Positions 23,415 to 36,085 of a DNA stretch of 64,000 nucleotides are shown in pieces (position 1 is the stretch's first letter; the number at the start of each line of letters is the position of its first letter). This DNA is from Romanomermis culicivorax (Eukaryota > Nematoda > Enoplea > Mermithida > Mermithidae). The notes below the pieces were generated by a model, which was given only the letters and a program-made list of their open reading frames with translations, did not search any database and was not told the origin of the DNA. The position numbers and the translations under genes were made by a program. The stretch spans positions 2,046,001 to 2,110,000 of the forward strand of contig CAWUHX010000009.1 of NCBI GenBank assembly GCA_963922205.1, written 5' to 3'.

Positions 23415-25049
23415 ATCTCGGCCTCGGCGTCCTAAACTCGGCCCAGGTCTTACTGTAGGCCACAGAGTGCTTAAAAACGCGTGTCACTCTGTGTTTTTGT
23501 TCATTTCTGGGTTCACCAGCGTTTCTTACTGTTTAATCATCCTCTCGCACCGACTTCCTTTTACATTTGTTCATTGGTTGCAGTATATTAGCTGTCCTCA
23601 CTCCTCCAACTTTCCATGAGCTTCGTGCGACATAATTTACATATTCCCTGTCGTCTTATTGAACCAGATCTACCCCGTCATTTGTTGTCGCTAAATAAAG
23701 TCATCCCCCCGACATTGTTTTTGCCCCTAGCCGATCCAACCGAATGCCCCTCCATCGCTGTCTCACCTGTCCCGCTCTCCCTGTTCTACTACCCATTGTA
23801 GCTGCCCCTGCCGGATTAGGTAAGTTTCAATATATATTATTGTTAGGGTGTCACGGCTAAGTTTGTGAAAGATCAAGCTTACAAAACACATACCAATTCA
23901 GGACGTAATACTGATATCAATAAATAAGAACCTCTACCAATACAGTTCCATGGTCTTATATACGTTTTTAGTTGTCCCAGATTACAGTAGAAAAACGCGC
24001 ATATATGGTAGATGATAATTGAAAAAAACGGCATTTCACCCTACTGTAGACAAAAACTAGGACACAAAAATAGTGGTACACGAAAACGGTTTTTTAAGAG
24101 TTCAATGGAACACAAGAAAAATCAAGTTCCATTAATCAAATCAGAAAAATAATTTCAGTATTTAGGGAATTTGAGAATACAGGGTTTCCAAAGATAAAAA
24201 GAAAATGTGTTGTGACGATAGGGTTTCTTGACAAGGGGTAGTTAGGGGCAATCCTCATTAAGCCGGCTTTCCTCCCTAAGTCTTCCCCACTTAATATCAG
24301 CTCCCCTTCCCTGAGGTCGGGTCAGAAGGGATCTCTCGATTCACAATCAGGGTCCCAGCTTCTAGGTCATTTTACAGATGACCCTGTCCATCATTCATAC
24401 TGAACAGGATAAATGGTGGTCATCCACAGCCTTACAAAGTGTCACCAAAGAAATCTTGGGGGTTGTAAGCTTAATATTAATGTTGACCCGAAGAGTTGCA
24501 TTTGCATATCTCAAATTTCATCCTGTCCATGGTTTTTAGAGATTTTCAGAGGCAACATGCAATATACGAATTATGTGCTCCGTTATGTATTTCAATAGAC
24601 ACCAGCTCAGCAGTTGTTTCATTGGGCATGTATAAAGCGAAAAAAGCCAACTAGTAATACTGAGAAGTTTCAACATCTGTGTTATTGACCTCAATCGCTC
24701 AAACTTTATGGGTTACTTGTGCAGCACTCAAAATAACCTCAAATGTATAGTGAACTTACTGGTGTGTGTCATCCCCACAACTTGACTTTTGAAATATCAT
24801 GAAGAGGAAGAAACAGAAGAAACAAGTTGCTGTGCGAACTCTTGCAAATAAAAATCATATGTTGCTTTTCCTTTGGCCTTGTGCTAGTGTTTCATTAGCA
24901 TATTGAAAAATATACAAATATGACAAAAATAATACACAAAGTTATCATATATGTATGATTGATATTTAAAATGTATATTTTGTTCATTAGCCCATTAGCC
25001 GAGTAAATAACTGAATCGATAAACGATCATCTTTAGCCATGGCGCATGC

Positions 25050-25800
25050 TGTTAGGCTATATTTCGGTTGGCCCATTTGTAATATAGGTGCTAATGCATC
25101 AGTGTAAATTCACAATGTACTATATGTGTATTCGATTACTGTATATAAATTTATTCCATGATTTACTGTCTCAAGGATGTCTGAGTTTCCCTGTATTGAC
25201 ATTCCTGTAAATTCCCTTGAAGTGTTCTGTTTTGAACCTCTCACACCCAGAAGCCATTATTGACCCAATTAAAGACGTTACATAATTAATTTGCACATGG
25301 GCACCTGGTCCTCACAACCCACTCGAAATAGACCTGCCCATAGGAACAGTAATTCCCCCCAAAATCATAAAAACACGGGTCCTGTAATAAATTGTGGAAA
25401 TCCAAACCCAGACACCAGTCTCAAGTGGAACAGTAGCTGCGTTACATTACAGAAGCACATACACACATAATTATTAAGCACGTAGGCCTGACTAAGTCTA
25501 CAACAAGTCTGAAGCATATAGACAGAGAAGCTAAGCATAACACAAAAAGGCGTGGTGAAGCATACTATAGTTAGGAAGCATAAAAGGCGTGGTTAGGTAA
25601 GCATACAGTACACAGAAGCGTATGAAGCAAAAAGCAATGATTGGTTGGAAGAAGATCTTGGAAGCAGACCCCCCACGGATCAAGGGTGTGGCCAACAGGA
25701 AGCAGTATAAAAGGCAAAGGAAGTGTGAAATAGTGAGTTGTTTTGTATTTTCATTTAAATCGGCATGTGAAAGCTCAATAGAGGTTCGTGTAAAATCAAA
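25050..25800 (+). promoter_or_regulatory. Left inverted arm / LINE promoter-like region
   Basis: About 0.75 kb that is homologous, in inverted orientation, to 36085-35300. Conserved blocks include GTCTCAAGGATGTCTG, GACCCAATTAAAGACGT, the region around TTTGCACAT, and GGCACCTG. Nearer the LINE are repeated GGCGTGG ... AAGCATAC modules (25549, 25585). A TATA box (TATAAAA, 25706-25712) is followed by a divergent leader. It sits directly upstream of the LINE ORF1 remnant and has the layout of a Pol II promoter. Function is inferred. Confidence 0.65.
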
Positions 25801-25978
25801 CATGTAGGGGAATTTTGCACAGTGTGTTTTTTTTTATTTTCTGCATGGTTGTTTATACACGTCTCTCTGCGTAAATTTGCATCCACTTCCTTGTAGTACA
25901 ACTATATATGGCCGTTTACCAGTGAAACAGTGTGGCAAGTAATTTGTGAATAATTTATAGCCGCAAAATTCCAAAGAA

Positions 25979-26825
25979 ATGAACAATTCAAAACGAAAAT
26001 GGGCAAACTCAAATGGCGATGAAGGAATGGATTATGGAAAGAAAATTAGTAAACTAGAAGAACAAACCCACGAACTTGGGGGGACGGTTGAACAACTCGA
26101 AAGACAAGCAAAATCCAAGGCATTCTGGATCTTTAACTATCCGGTAAGGTATATCTTGAAGAAAGTATGGGATAGCCTTAAGAGGAGAGGGTATTAATTA
26201 GTAGTAGGAATAGTTTTGATCTTTGCAAGAGCAGAAATAAAAAATAATCACCTTAACATCAGCAAGCATGAGAAACGAAAACGACAAAATCGTCCCTCAA
26301 TCTAATTGATCTGGAGTCTTCATTTAATGTAATCTAAGTGTATATCCATATGAGTCAAAAAATCCTTGATTGGACAGTAAGCAAGCTGACCCTGATGTCA
26401 GCACCATCTTTTTACATGAAACTCATCTCTCATTTGTCTGTCTTTCTTTTATTTTTTCCTTTTTCTCTTTTTGGCTTGATCTGATACCCATGGATCAGAA
26501 GATGAACAACGCAGAGAAGCGTGAGAAAATTCGCCAATTTGGCCACGAAGTTTTGAATCTACCTGAAGATTGAGTGAAAAATCTTGAAATCCAATGGATC
26601 AGATATTATGAGTCAAAGAGCCCTGGAAATCAGATCAATATTAAAGTCGATTTGATGCGATTAGAAAACAAAGAAACAATTTTAGCCAATAGAAAAAACT
26701 TGGCCGAATGGAACAAATCTCAGAAACTGCCGATCATTGTTGCGCCAGATTTGACCAAACAGCAGAGGGCGAGCCAGAAAGAAAAACGAAAACCAAAGGA
26801 AAAAGGAAAAGAAAGTATTGCATGA
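25979..26825 (+). pseudogene. LINE ORF1 remnant (L1/Tx1-type RNA-binding protein)
   Basis: The first piece, 25979-26197, encodes a short coiled coil (KKISKLEEQTHELGGTVEQL) followed by FWIFNYP. The second piece, about 26490-26825, ends with PIIVAPDLTKQQRASQKEKR, which matches the style of the L1 ORF1p RNA-binding C-terminal part followed by a basic tail. The two parts are separated by stops, and a TGA at 26571-26573 interrupts the second. It cannot make an intact protein. It binds element RNA in living relatives. Confidence 0.6.
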
Positions 26826-27149
26826 TTTTTTCGTTTATTGTTGCCCTATGATACTGATTTTTTCGGTTTTTTAATTCTTGTTCATTTTGTTCTTAATTTC
26901 AAAGAGCTGCATGAATTACAATCATCTAGTTTCAAAATGAAAAGGTGCTGAAATAGATGCACCATCATCTTAATTGCCTGCAGTAGTGCAGTTTTGAGTG
27001 CAGTAGTGCACATTTTGACCACAGTAGTGCGGACCTTTAAACTATGATATAAAAGCAAAAAGACAAAAAGACCTGCCTGTAACAAAGGAAGAAAATAAAC
27101 AGAACACAAGTAATATGATAATGATACTAAAATATTGGATTTGTTGTGA

Positions 27150-28073
27150 ATGGCTTATAATGTGAGGATACTATCTTTGAATATTAAAGGAGGAAAAAAT
27201 GAGGTGAAGAGAAGGTCAATATTGAATTATTGTAAGGAAAATAAGAGAGACATAATTTTTTTACAAGAGACACATTTTTCATTGGAAATAGAAAAACAGC
27301 TAGCCCTCCAGTGGGGAGTGAGCCTACAGAAGGAACATCTTTTTTTCTCACATGGTGAAACAAATTCAAGGGGAGTAGCAATTTTACTCAATAGCACATT
27401 CAATTTTGAAATAGTTGAAATCAACAAAGATGATGAAGGAAGGTTTCTAATGCTCAAACTAAAAATTGAAGGTACTTTCTTTGTTTTAGTGAATGTTTAC
27501 GCCCCCATACAAGAAAAAGAACAGATCAAATTTTGGGATGAGATATACAGAAGTTTTAAAAACGTAAATATTGAAGATTCCCCCGTAATAATTGGAGGGG
27601 ACCTGAATGTAGTGATGGACACCAAAAAAGACAAACTTGGAGGTAACCTTTCACATAACAAAAAGACGTCTGTCCATAAATTCAAAGAGCATATGAATTC
27701 ACTGCAAATATCAGATGCCTATAGATGGAAAAACCCAAATCAAAAAAGATATACCTGGAGTCAAATTAAACTGCATCTGGTTAAATGTAGACTAGATTAT
27801 TTCCTAATTTCAGATGCATTAATCAATGAAACTGTTACGTGTAATATAATTCCAGGACTTCAGTCAGATCATAGTGCTATTTTTATAAATATCATTGATA
27901 AGCTATACAAAAAAGCTGGACCAGGACATTGGCATTTCAATAATTCCTTACTTGAAGACGAAAACTTTAACACAATCATTATGAGAATTATAGAAGAAAC
28001 AAATATAGAGTGTAAAGAGCAAAACTTAGATCCTTCAGCAGCATGGGAATACTTAAAGTATAAAATACGATGA
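27150..28073 (+). pseudogene. LINE ORF2, apurinic-type endonuclease domain
   Basis: An ORF of 307 codons starting at ATG 27150. Hallmarks of the EEP/APE endonuclease of L1-clade LINEs are present in order: LSLNIKGG, DIIFLQETH, RGVAILLN, LVNVYAPIQ, IIGGDLNVVMD, RYTWSQ, RLDYFLIS and GLQSDHSAI. Catalytic-type Asn, Glu, Asp-x-Asn and SDH residues are retained. The frame stops at 28071-28073, before the reverse transcriptase, so the polyprotein is broken here. In an active element this domain nicks target DNA to prime reverse transcription. Confidence 0.9.
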
Positions 28074-29448
28074 AATACAATGAAGGACTCAAAAGAGAGA
28101 GCAAAATCGAGGAGAAACCATGAGGCAGAACTTAGACTCAAACTCGAAACATTTGAAACCACATCGGAAAATTCAGTTGATAAGTATGATAGGTATCTGT
28201 ACAGATCAAGGACTAACTCCAAAAAGAGATGGAGGAAAAAGCAAAATTTATGATTGAAAGAGCAAAAACAAGATGGCATTTGTATGGAGAGAAACCCAAC
28301 AAATATTTTCTGAACATGGAGAAAAGAAATTATAGCAAGAAAACAATTGTTAAACTTAAATCTGATGAAGGCATTGAACTGGATAGATCAGAAGATATAC
28401 TCAAAGAAACTTTTAACTATTTCAGCAAGCTATATAAGGGAAAAGACCTGCCATCAAATCTATCCAACCTTCTAGATGATGATGATATAAAGGCATTACC
28501 AAAACTATCAGAAGAACAAAAAAGTGAGATGGAAAAAGAGCTAACTTTGGAAGAATATAAGAAAGCTTTGAACAGCATGAAAAGATGATGGCCTCACGGT
28601 CGAGTGTTATAAAAAATATTGGGATATTTTAGCAAACCAGTTGAAAGAGTGCTATGAATTTTCGTTCCATAATGGTCAACTTACTGGATCTCAAAGAAGT
28701 GTGATAACTTTAATTCCTAAACCAAAAAAAGATTTGGAGAACTTGGCAAATTGGCGACCTATATCACTAATGAATGTGGATTATAAAATATTGGCTAAAA
28801 CCTTAGCAGAACGATAAAAAAAGAACTTAAAACACATTATGTATGAAGAATAGAAAGGCTTTGTACCAGGTAGATATATTGGTGAGAATATAAGGTATTT
28901 GCTAGACTTGATCGAATACTATGAGGAGAGAGATGATAGTGGATATCTAATATCACTAGATATAGAAAAAGCCTTTGACTCCTTAAATAGACAGTTTATG
29001 TTTAACACACTAGAAGCTTTTAACTTTGGAAAAAATATATAACATGGATGAAAGCTTTGTATGAAAATTCACAAGCTGTAGTTATAAATGCTGGTTTGAC
29101 AACTAAACCCTTTGAACTACGTTGTGGTGTCAGGCAAGGGTGCCCAATATCGCCTTATCTTTTTATCTGTGCCATGGAAATTATGGCCCATATGCTAAGA
29201 AACTCCATGAGATTTTCAGGACTCCTAGTAAATGATCAAGTACATAAAGTTTGCATATATGCTGATGATACTACAATATTAGCAAGAAACAAAGAAGAGT
29301 ATAGTGAAGCACTAAAATTAATTCAAAAATTCACATCCCACTCTGGTTTGAAAATCAATGTAAATAAAGCACAAGTATTAGGAATAGGGAAAAATAAAAC
29401 AAAAAGGGTAAATTGAATGACAGTGAAATAGTAAATAGTGTGAAAATA
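28074..29448 (+). pseudogene. LINE ORF2, linker and reverse transcriptase, frameshifted
   Basis: Three frames must be combined. 28229-28588 carries the linker (RWHLYGEKPNKYFLNMEKR). About 28585-28990 holds LIPKPKKDLENLANWRPISL and LISLDIEKAFDSLN (RT motif A). 29048-29416 holds GVRQGCPISPYLF (motif B) and IYADDTTILA (motif C, YADD). Stops at about 28816 and 28850, a stop near 29040 and a shift near 29415 disable it. L1/Tx1-clade affinity is inferred from wording, not a tree. The sequence is cut by an insertion at 29449. Confidence 0.85.
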
Positions 29449-32400
29449 CCCCAGGGTGAAGGGTACTGATAGTCTACTCCTAAGGAACCAGATAAGGTAA
29501 CGTAATACATAAGCATCAGTTAGGTATGACATAAGTTATCACATACCTTATCAGTGTCTTATCTGATACTAGCAGTTAGATGACCTAAAAATTATGTACT
29601 GGTAATGTAAGACATAAAGTGGTCATAGATAAGAACTGATAAGACTTGAATTTCATGATTGTGTTTCTTTTTTCATTATTTATAGATAGTTACCCTGAAA
29701 TATACACAATAAGTTTGATTTGACATTTATAACAATCTTCTAAGGGTCAAATAATGTAATGTGAAAATTTAGATTTCACAAACATTGTCATATTAAGTCA
29801 TGGATAAAGTCACGTAACACCTAAGCCTAGCTAAGGTAACATGAGGCGTTTTCAAAATTATGCTCGTACATAGGTGGCGATTTTTTGTGGCCGACGAAAA
29901 TGGTATTGCCTTCGTGCAAGTTGAAACAGATTAATACAGTAAATAAGATGCATCATATTGATTTCAGAAATAATTACGGAAAAACCCGCGGAGGACTGAG
30001 CAGGGTTGTTAGCAACACACAGCAACCTAATTTCGGGCCCTTCAACCAAATGTTTTCTGTCAAGTTGGACAGTGCAACATGGAGTCTGACTGTCCTTTTC
30101 ATTAGGTTATTGGGTTTTTTGTCCGGAGATGCATTTCTATGTGTTCTAAGATGGAAAAAAGCGAAAATTTCCCGCCGCTTCGCGCCGGCTTTAAATTCAT
30201 CTATAATTTTTTATATTATTTTAGTGCGCAGTTCGAAAAGGTCACTCTAGTTACTGCTTATAGCTTCTAGTTATCAACATATTATGAATAAATGTTTGAT
30301 CTTGTATATTATTTTTTGACGAATTTGATGAAAACTAACATTAGATCATTTTTTCAAAATTTTTTGCGATCTTTGCCTCATGAAAACTTTGACTTTCATG
30401 CGATTAAAACATTTTGAGGGTAATACAACGCAAGAATTTTGGATACAAATTCTTAGTCGCTTGCCTAGTTTTTTGAATTTTAATTTGTCCGACTGAAAAT
30501 ACATCTAATTTGCTGACAGCTCAAACCGTCAGTCTGGGAAATAAAAGGTGAAAAGATTTATTTTCCAGCATTCTGGAATATTAAAATCCTGGAAAAATTT
30601 TCGGCGCTACGCGCCGAACACATTACCATAGTCTAATTAATTGATCTTTTCATTATCTCTTCAGAATTCAGAAAATTCGGTTTTAAATGTCTAAAACCGA
30701 CGCGGATCGGATGAAATACAATAAAACTAGTTTGCAATGGTTTTTCCGATAAATTTAAGCAAATTAATCTATTTTAGAGTGAGCAACCAAAAATTTATCT
30801 GTGCAACCAAAATTTTTTCTCAAGTTGCACATTGCAACCTGGCCTGTGCAAAAAAAACGCTGCCTGTAAGGTCCGACCAGTTGGGGGAGTGGGCGGTAAA
30901 TCCGAAATTTTGGCGGAGGGGGCCGAAAAAAGTCGAAATTTTTCCCAAAAAAGCCAAAAACGTACACTTTTTTGCCAATTTTTTCGGGGAGGTTGCCAAG
31001 TTAATTTAGCCTTCGCTGTCTGTCTTGGAAATAAAAGTTGAAAAAATTGATTTTCCAACGTTCTAGTATCTCAAGAACAAATTTTCCAGCGCAAGGCGCC
31101 AGTCGCTCTTTTCGCATTAACCTTCTCGTTTACTCTCCAAAACTCATAAACTTAGGTTATAAAAGTCTATAAAGAAAAACGAAAAAAAGCTTTTAAAAAA
31201 ATCCAATATTCATCGCAGAGAACCGAATAGGACGTAATTTCCTTTGATATTTTTGAAAAGTTATGTTGAAAATTGATCTGAAATGGCTAAATAATGTGTC
31301 TGTGTGCATATTTTGTCAAAATAACGATACTTTTTGGGCATACCTATTAGAGGAGGTCCGACCAGTTAGGGACAGAGGGTCGAAAAAAGTCGAAATTTTT
31401 ACCAAAATAGGCACTTTTTTGCCAATTTTTTCAAGTCTGGGGTGTTGGGTACAGGGTTGGGCTACTTGGGGGGTCCCCCAAATACAGGTATGTTTTTAGG
31501 CAAAAGTCGGTGGAAGAAAGTGCGTTTGAAAAATATGAAGTCGAAAGTTGCATAAATTTTCGGTTGAAAAATTATGCTACCAATGTAAACTTTCAATTTA
31601 AATCAAACATCCAAAATAACAAATTCAGTTCCAAATCCCACTGAATAAACAGAAAGTTTAGAATTTCTATTCATTATACCTGTAAGAGATTCGACCAGTT
31701 GGGGGAGGGTAAACCCAAAATTTTGGGGTGGGTGTCCCAACATTCCTTAAATTTTGGGGAAGAGGGTCAAAAAACCTCAAAAAAGTCGAAAAAAATTCGG
31801 AAATTTTCGCAAAAAACACTTTTTTTGACTTTGGAGGGAGGTGGGTAATAAGAGGACCACGTTATGGGTAGGCATTAGGAAGAATTGGAAAAAATTCGAA
31901 AAAAGTGGCTTTTTGGGAAAATTTTGGAAATTTTTCCGACTTTTTTGAGTCTTTTCAAACCCCCTATCAGTAAAAATGCTAAAAAAATGTGCTATTCTAA
32001 ATTTCGTTTGGATACCATGTTTTGGCACTAAAAGCCCTGGTTAAGACCTGCAAATTTTCCGAATGTCATCCATTAGTCGAATTACTAAGCAATTTAGGTA
32101 TTTTTGATTCAGTTTTTTCAGTGCTTTTTATTAATACTAATTTTGATAGATATATTCTGGCCTAAAACTAACATATTGGTTTTTGTGCATTTTTCGGTGA
32201 ATTATTTACTGACTGAAGAAGCATGAGAATGTTTAAATAAACTTGAAAAAGCTTAACAAAGCATTATGTGATTTTTTTGAGCAAAAAAACAAAAACAATT
32301 TGGCAGGGTGGGCGTCAATTTGACCATTTCCGCATACAGCTAATGCTCGGTTTTCTGTGATCCAGAATTATTCTGAAATGCTGAGTTGCTGTATGACATG

Positions 32401-33799
32401 CCTTGCTGGTACAGAATTTTTCTGGTTGATACATTTCTTCTGAACTTTTTGAGTAGCAGGATTACTTGTGCAGAAGGTCTTTGTGATAAAAGTTAATTCC
32501 AGATTCTTGTTTTTCAGGTTTATTATATATTCACATTATGTTTGTATTTCAGATTTTATCATGAGCTCGTGACAAATCGGATATCATATCCAATACAGAG
32601 CAAGGTCTGCATCATTTCCGATAGAGAGTTGGGAACAAATAGGTAATAAGTCTCGAAAATAAATAGAGTCTCTGTTTTTGGTCCATAGGTATGGTTATAA
32701 ATTGCTTGAATCCACCTCAAAAACTGCTGAGAAAACAGGAAAAAAGAAAGCAGGGCAGGCTGTGCAACTGCAAACATTCTTGCTAGTTGATGTTTATCAG
32801 TCCAGTTATTTTATTGATTGCATATTTTCAGTTCAAGTTTGATTCAGTAGCTTGGATCAAATTTATTAAAATCAAATTTTTCTATCTGACGTTTTACTTA
32901 TTTTTTATTGTTAAGAGACTGGAACATCAGCGCATTTTCCCAGCCTGGTAATAAGTGTGTGAGGAAAAAGAAGACCATATTGCTCCTTTAGTATTCTGGT
33001 ATTAGGTGAGTGCATTTTTAATCAGATCAGGTTATTTTTTATTGTTTACAGGTAGGCGTCTGACGTTTGGAACTGACGAAAATTGTGACGATCAAGTTAA
33101 TGAATATACCATAATTTAGAAGTAAGTGTTGATAGAATTTAAAATTTTTTTTCCAGGCAGCCATGTTGATAGAGAATGTAATTCAGAATCGGTAAAAGAT
33201 ACATATTCTGTGATGAGATAGAGGTATAGTCAAATTGTGTTTGTGTCTGTAATTTTGTGACTATTTGATTGATTTTATATTTCAGTTGGCCAATGATTGT
33301 ATGAAGAATCGAAGGCTCCATACGAAATTGTGGAACTTCCGAAATGTAAAAGCTAGGTGATAACTTTTTTAGCCATTTACTTATTCATGTTATTTATATG
33401 GAAAATTATGGTATTTTTTGTTATTAAGAATAAATTTGGGCAACACATTGTCTTTGTATAGTAACACACATGGTATAAGAAGGTATTAGTACAGTACAGC
33501 ATGAGGTTGAGATAAGCATAGGTAAGGTACCACATAAGTCATTTGGTACTGACAAGGCAGGCATAAGGTAATACATAGGGTACCCAGGTCCCCTTCCTGT
33601 ACTTGCCTGTACCAATAAGGTAATGCATATGGTCATAGTTGCCAGAAGTAAGGTCACTTATAAGCATTCATAAGAACTAGTAAAGTAAATGATAAGCATT
33701 GATAAAATAATACATAAGGTTTGTGTATACCATTATCTGTACCTTATCTAGTATGTGACTGGTGTCTTACCTATTCTTATCAGTACCCTTTACCCTGGG
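29449..33799. mobile_element. 4.35-kb TIR element inserted in LINE ORF2
   Basis: The left end CCCAGGGTGAAGGGTACTG and the right end CAGTACCCTTTACCCTGGG are inverted with one mismatch, and the similarity extends to GATA/TATC. Both subterminal regions are rich in repeated 'aaggtaatacataagcat'-type modules (29490-29560; 33520-33720). The LINE frame reads NSVKI up to the left end and LGITFSFN after the right end, which places the insertion precisely. No transposase ORF is seen. A MITE-c copy (31339-31492) and other repeat fragments lie inside. Class is undetermined; the target duplication is ambiguous. Confidence 0.75.
31339..31492. mobile_element. MITE-c copy (154 bp)
   Basis: It starts CATACCTATTAG and ends AATACAGGTATG. 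The flanks tttttggg (31331-31338) and tttttagg (31493-31500) agree at 7 of 8 positions. It contains the family signature GGTCCGACCAGTT and poly-G/A blocks. Partial relatives lie near 30870 and 31685. Non-coding. Confidence 0.75.
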
Positions 33800-35251
33800 A
33801 CTAGGCATCACATTCTCATTTAATAAAGAAGAAATGTACAAAGAAAACTTTCAAGATAAGTTTGAGAAATGCAAGGAACAGTGTAAATTGTGGCAATCAA
33901 GACACTTGACCATCTATGGGAATATTGCAGTATGGAACTACATAATTATTCCAAAAATTTTGTACAGTCTGACAAACTTGCCTGTTGACAAAAAAATTAT
34001 CACTAAACTAAAAACTCTATTAAAGAATTTTCTGTGGAATGGACATAAACCAAAAATAAAGCATAAAAGCGTAATTCAAGATTACGATAAAGGTGGAATA
34101 AAGGCCCCAGATATTGAAATTGTGATACAACAGATGAAAGTGAAATGGCTATTAAGATTGCTGGAACCTGGAAAATGGAACAACTTGGCCCTCCAACCTC
34201 TAGATAAAATAGGTGGACTAGGAAATTTATTAAACGATAATTTCTCCCTAAAAACACTAGGTGTACACATAAAGTCCTTCTATGGAGAGATTTTGCAGTT
34301 AATAGCATTAATGCCTACAACTAATATTAATAATATTACAACTCCGATGGATGTAATTGCACAAAGAATAAACAATAATAGCTTTATCTTAAGTAACAAA
34401 ACATCCATATATTTAGACAACCTCAGAGAAACAAAATTCAATCATCTCCTCAACTGGTTCAAGGAGGACTAGACTTTTAAAAGTGGCAAAGATTTAAAAG
34501 GGGAACTATGTAACATAAAATGGTTTGACTATGCAAGAATAATCCATTCCATTCCTAGATCCTGGAAAGCTATAATTAAAGAATCTAATCTGCTGAAAAG
34601 GGAGATTAATTTTGAACCATTCATTTTTGATAAAAAACAGATAAAAAATCTAAAAAAAATATCTGATAAAACAGAAGGAATGTATACCAACAGGGCAAAA
34701 AAATGGAAAGCGAAACTGGGATTAAATGACGAGGACTTCACTAAATCATGGAAAATGCTGTACAATTTATGTATCAATAACAAAAGCAAGGAAATACAAT
34801 ATAAAATTCTACATAATATCATAATCACCCCACACTTATTAGTGAAATATAGAATTAAAGAATCCAGTGGTTGCTTTCAGTGTAATGGAGACGATGATAT
34901 TTCACATACATTTCTGGAATGTCAACAAGTTAAATCTCTGTGGAAAGAGTTGGAACATATAATAAATAAAAACTGTGATAAAAATATGAAGTTTACTCAT
35001 AAAGAAATAATATTTGGATATGAACCAGAGGTAAAAACAGAACATAATAAAATATTTAATATTATAATCATTTTAGCAAAAACTTTCATTTATACGTAAA
35101 GAAGAGCCGAGGAAGACCTCAATCTAACAGCCTTTTTGAATTTTGCAATGAGCGAAGCTAATACAATGAAATGTAACAAAGAAATGGAAAATGTGTTAAA
35201 AAGACTAACAAAACCTTCATTTTTAAGAAATGGAATAACTTCAAATCAGTA
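33800..35251 (+). pseudogene. LINE ORF2, C-terminal part with zinc-knuckle
   Basis: ORF2 continues after the insertion. 33800-34472 encodes LGITFSFNKEEM..., the post-RT region with LPVDKKIITKLKTLLKNFLW. A stop at 34470-34472 follows. About 34680-35099 then encodes the tail with CFQCNGDDDISHTFLEC, a CxxC...H....C knuckle typical of L1-type ORF2 C-termini. The frame ends around 35249-35251, and the right inverted arm follows immediately with no separate 3' UTR or A-tail. Confidence 0.85.
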
Positions 35252-36085
35252 GGCACCTTCTGTAACGACCAGTTTCTGACTTATACTTTTACTTGATCCA
35301 AAGAACAGTGCAATGGTGGACAAACGGGGGCAGATAATGGTACAACAATACACGGGGCTCGATGATTGCTTGCTCGTCGATACAACAACAAAACACTTGC
35401 AATTAATAAAACACAATTCGCTTTGAAGCGCTTTCTCTAAACTCACATAAAAAGACGCTTCCACAAAAATATATAAAATCTCAATAAAAATCTGTCTTTT
35501 CCAGGTTTTTCTGTCTTTTATACCGATTCTTTGATCCACGCACTCGCATTGTGGGAGGTCCGCTTCCGTCGGCTCGCCTAACCAATCGCTGCTTCACTTA
35601 CCTGTTTCTGCCTACTGTATGCTTCTTTAGCCACGCCTTTTGCTTTAATTTACTCTTACTTTCCACGCTTACATGCCTTTAATCTACAGTATGCTTTGCC
35701 GCGCCTATATGTTTTTAGTTTTTCATGTGTTTTTCGGTTTTCCATGCATTCTTCCTAAATCTGCTGTCTGGGTCGGGATTTCTGTATTTTCTACATGGGC
35801 AGGTGTGTTTACGCGTCTGGGGGAATTATTGTACCTACAGAATGTATATTTTCATGTGCATTATGAGGGTCAGGTGCCAATGTGCAAATAATTATGTACG
35901 TCTTTAATTGGGTCAATGGGGTGTGGGATAATCAAAACAGAGTGCTTCACATAAATTTATGGGAATGTTTGGGTGTGAATTCCAGACACCCTTGAGACGA
36001 TAGATTATAATATTTACTTAAATGAATATCTCATACTGTACAATCTGTATTTACATTAATGCGTCAGCATGTACATTACACTTCT
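35252..36085 (-). promoter_or_regulatory. Right inverted arm / promoter-like region facing the LINE
   Basis: Reverse complement of a diverged copy of 25050-25800. It has the same order of blocks (GTCTCAAGG, GACCCAATTAAAGACGT, GCACATTGGCACCTG, GGCGCGG and GGCGTGG with AAGCATAC modules). A minus-strand TATAAAA lies at 35522-35516. It abuts the end of ORF2. It would drive transcription antisense through the LINE. It may be the 5' end of a second LINE copy in reverse or part of a long inverted repeat. Divergence after the TATA box is substantial. Confidence 0.65.

Larger units (their letters stand above)
21785..25050. other. Intergenic region downstream of the CAP-Gly/MTUS-like gene
   Basis: It includes the probable 3' UTR and a perfect foldback at 23325-23414. 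No exon or RNA gene could be supported. A 61-codon ATG ORF at 23616-23801 has no recognisable family and no splice context that would make it convincing. Confidence 0.5.

Noticed and set aside
23616-23801. 61-codon ATG ORF
   Set aside because: No recognisable domain and no neighbouring exon; cannot be told from chance.
25050-36085. Idea that the inverted arms are LTRs of a retrovirus-like element
   Set aside because: LTRs are direct repeats; these are inverted, and the enclosed endonuclease/RT is of LINE type with no gag, protease or integrase.
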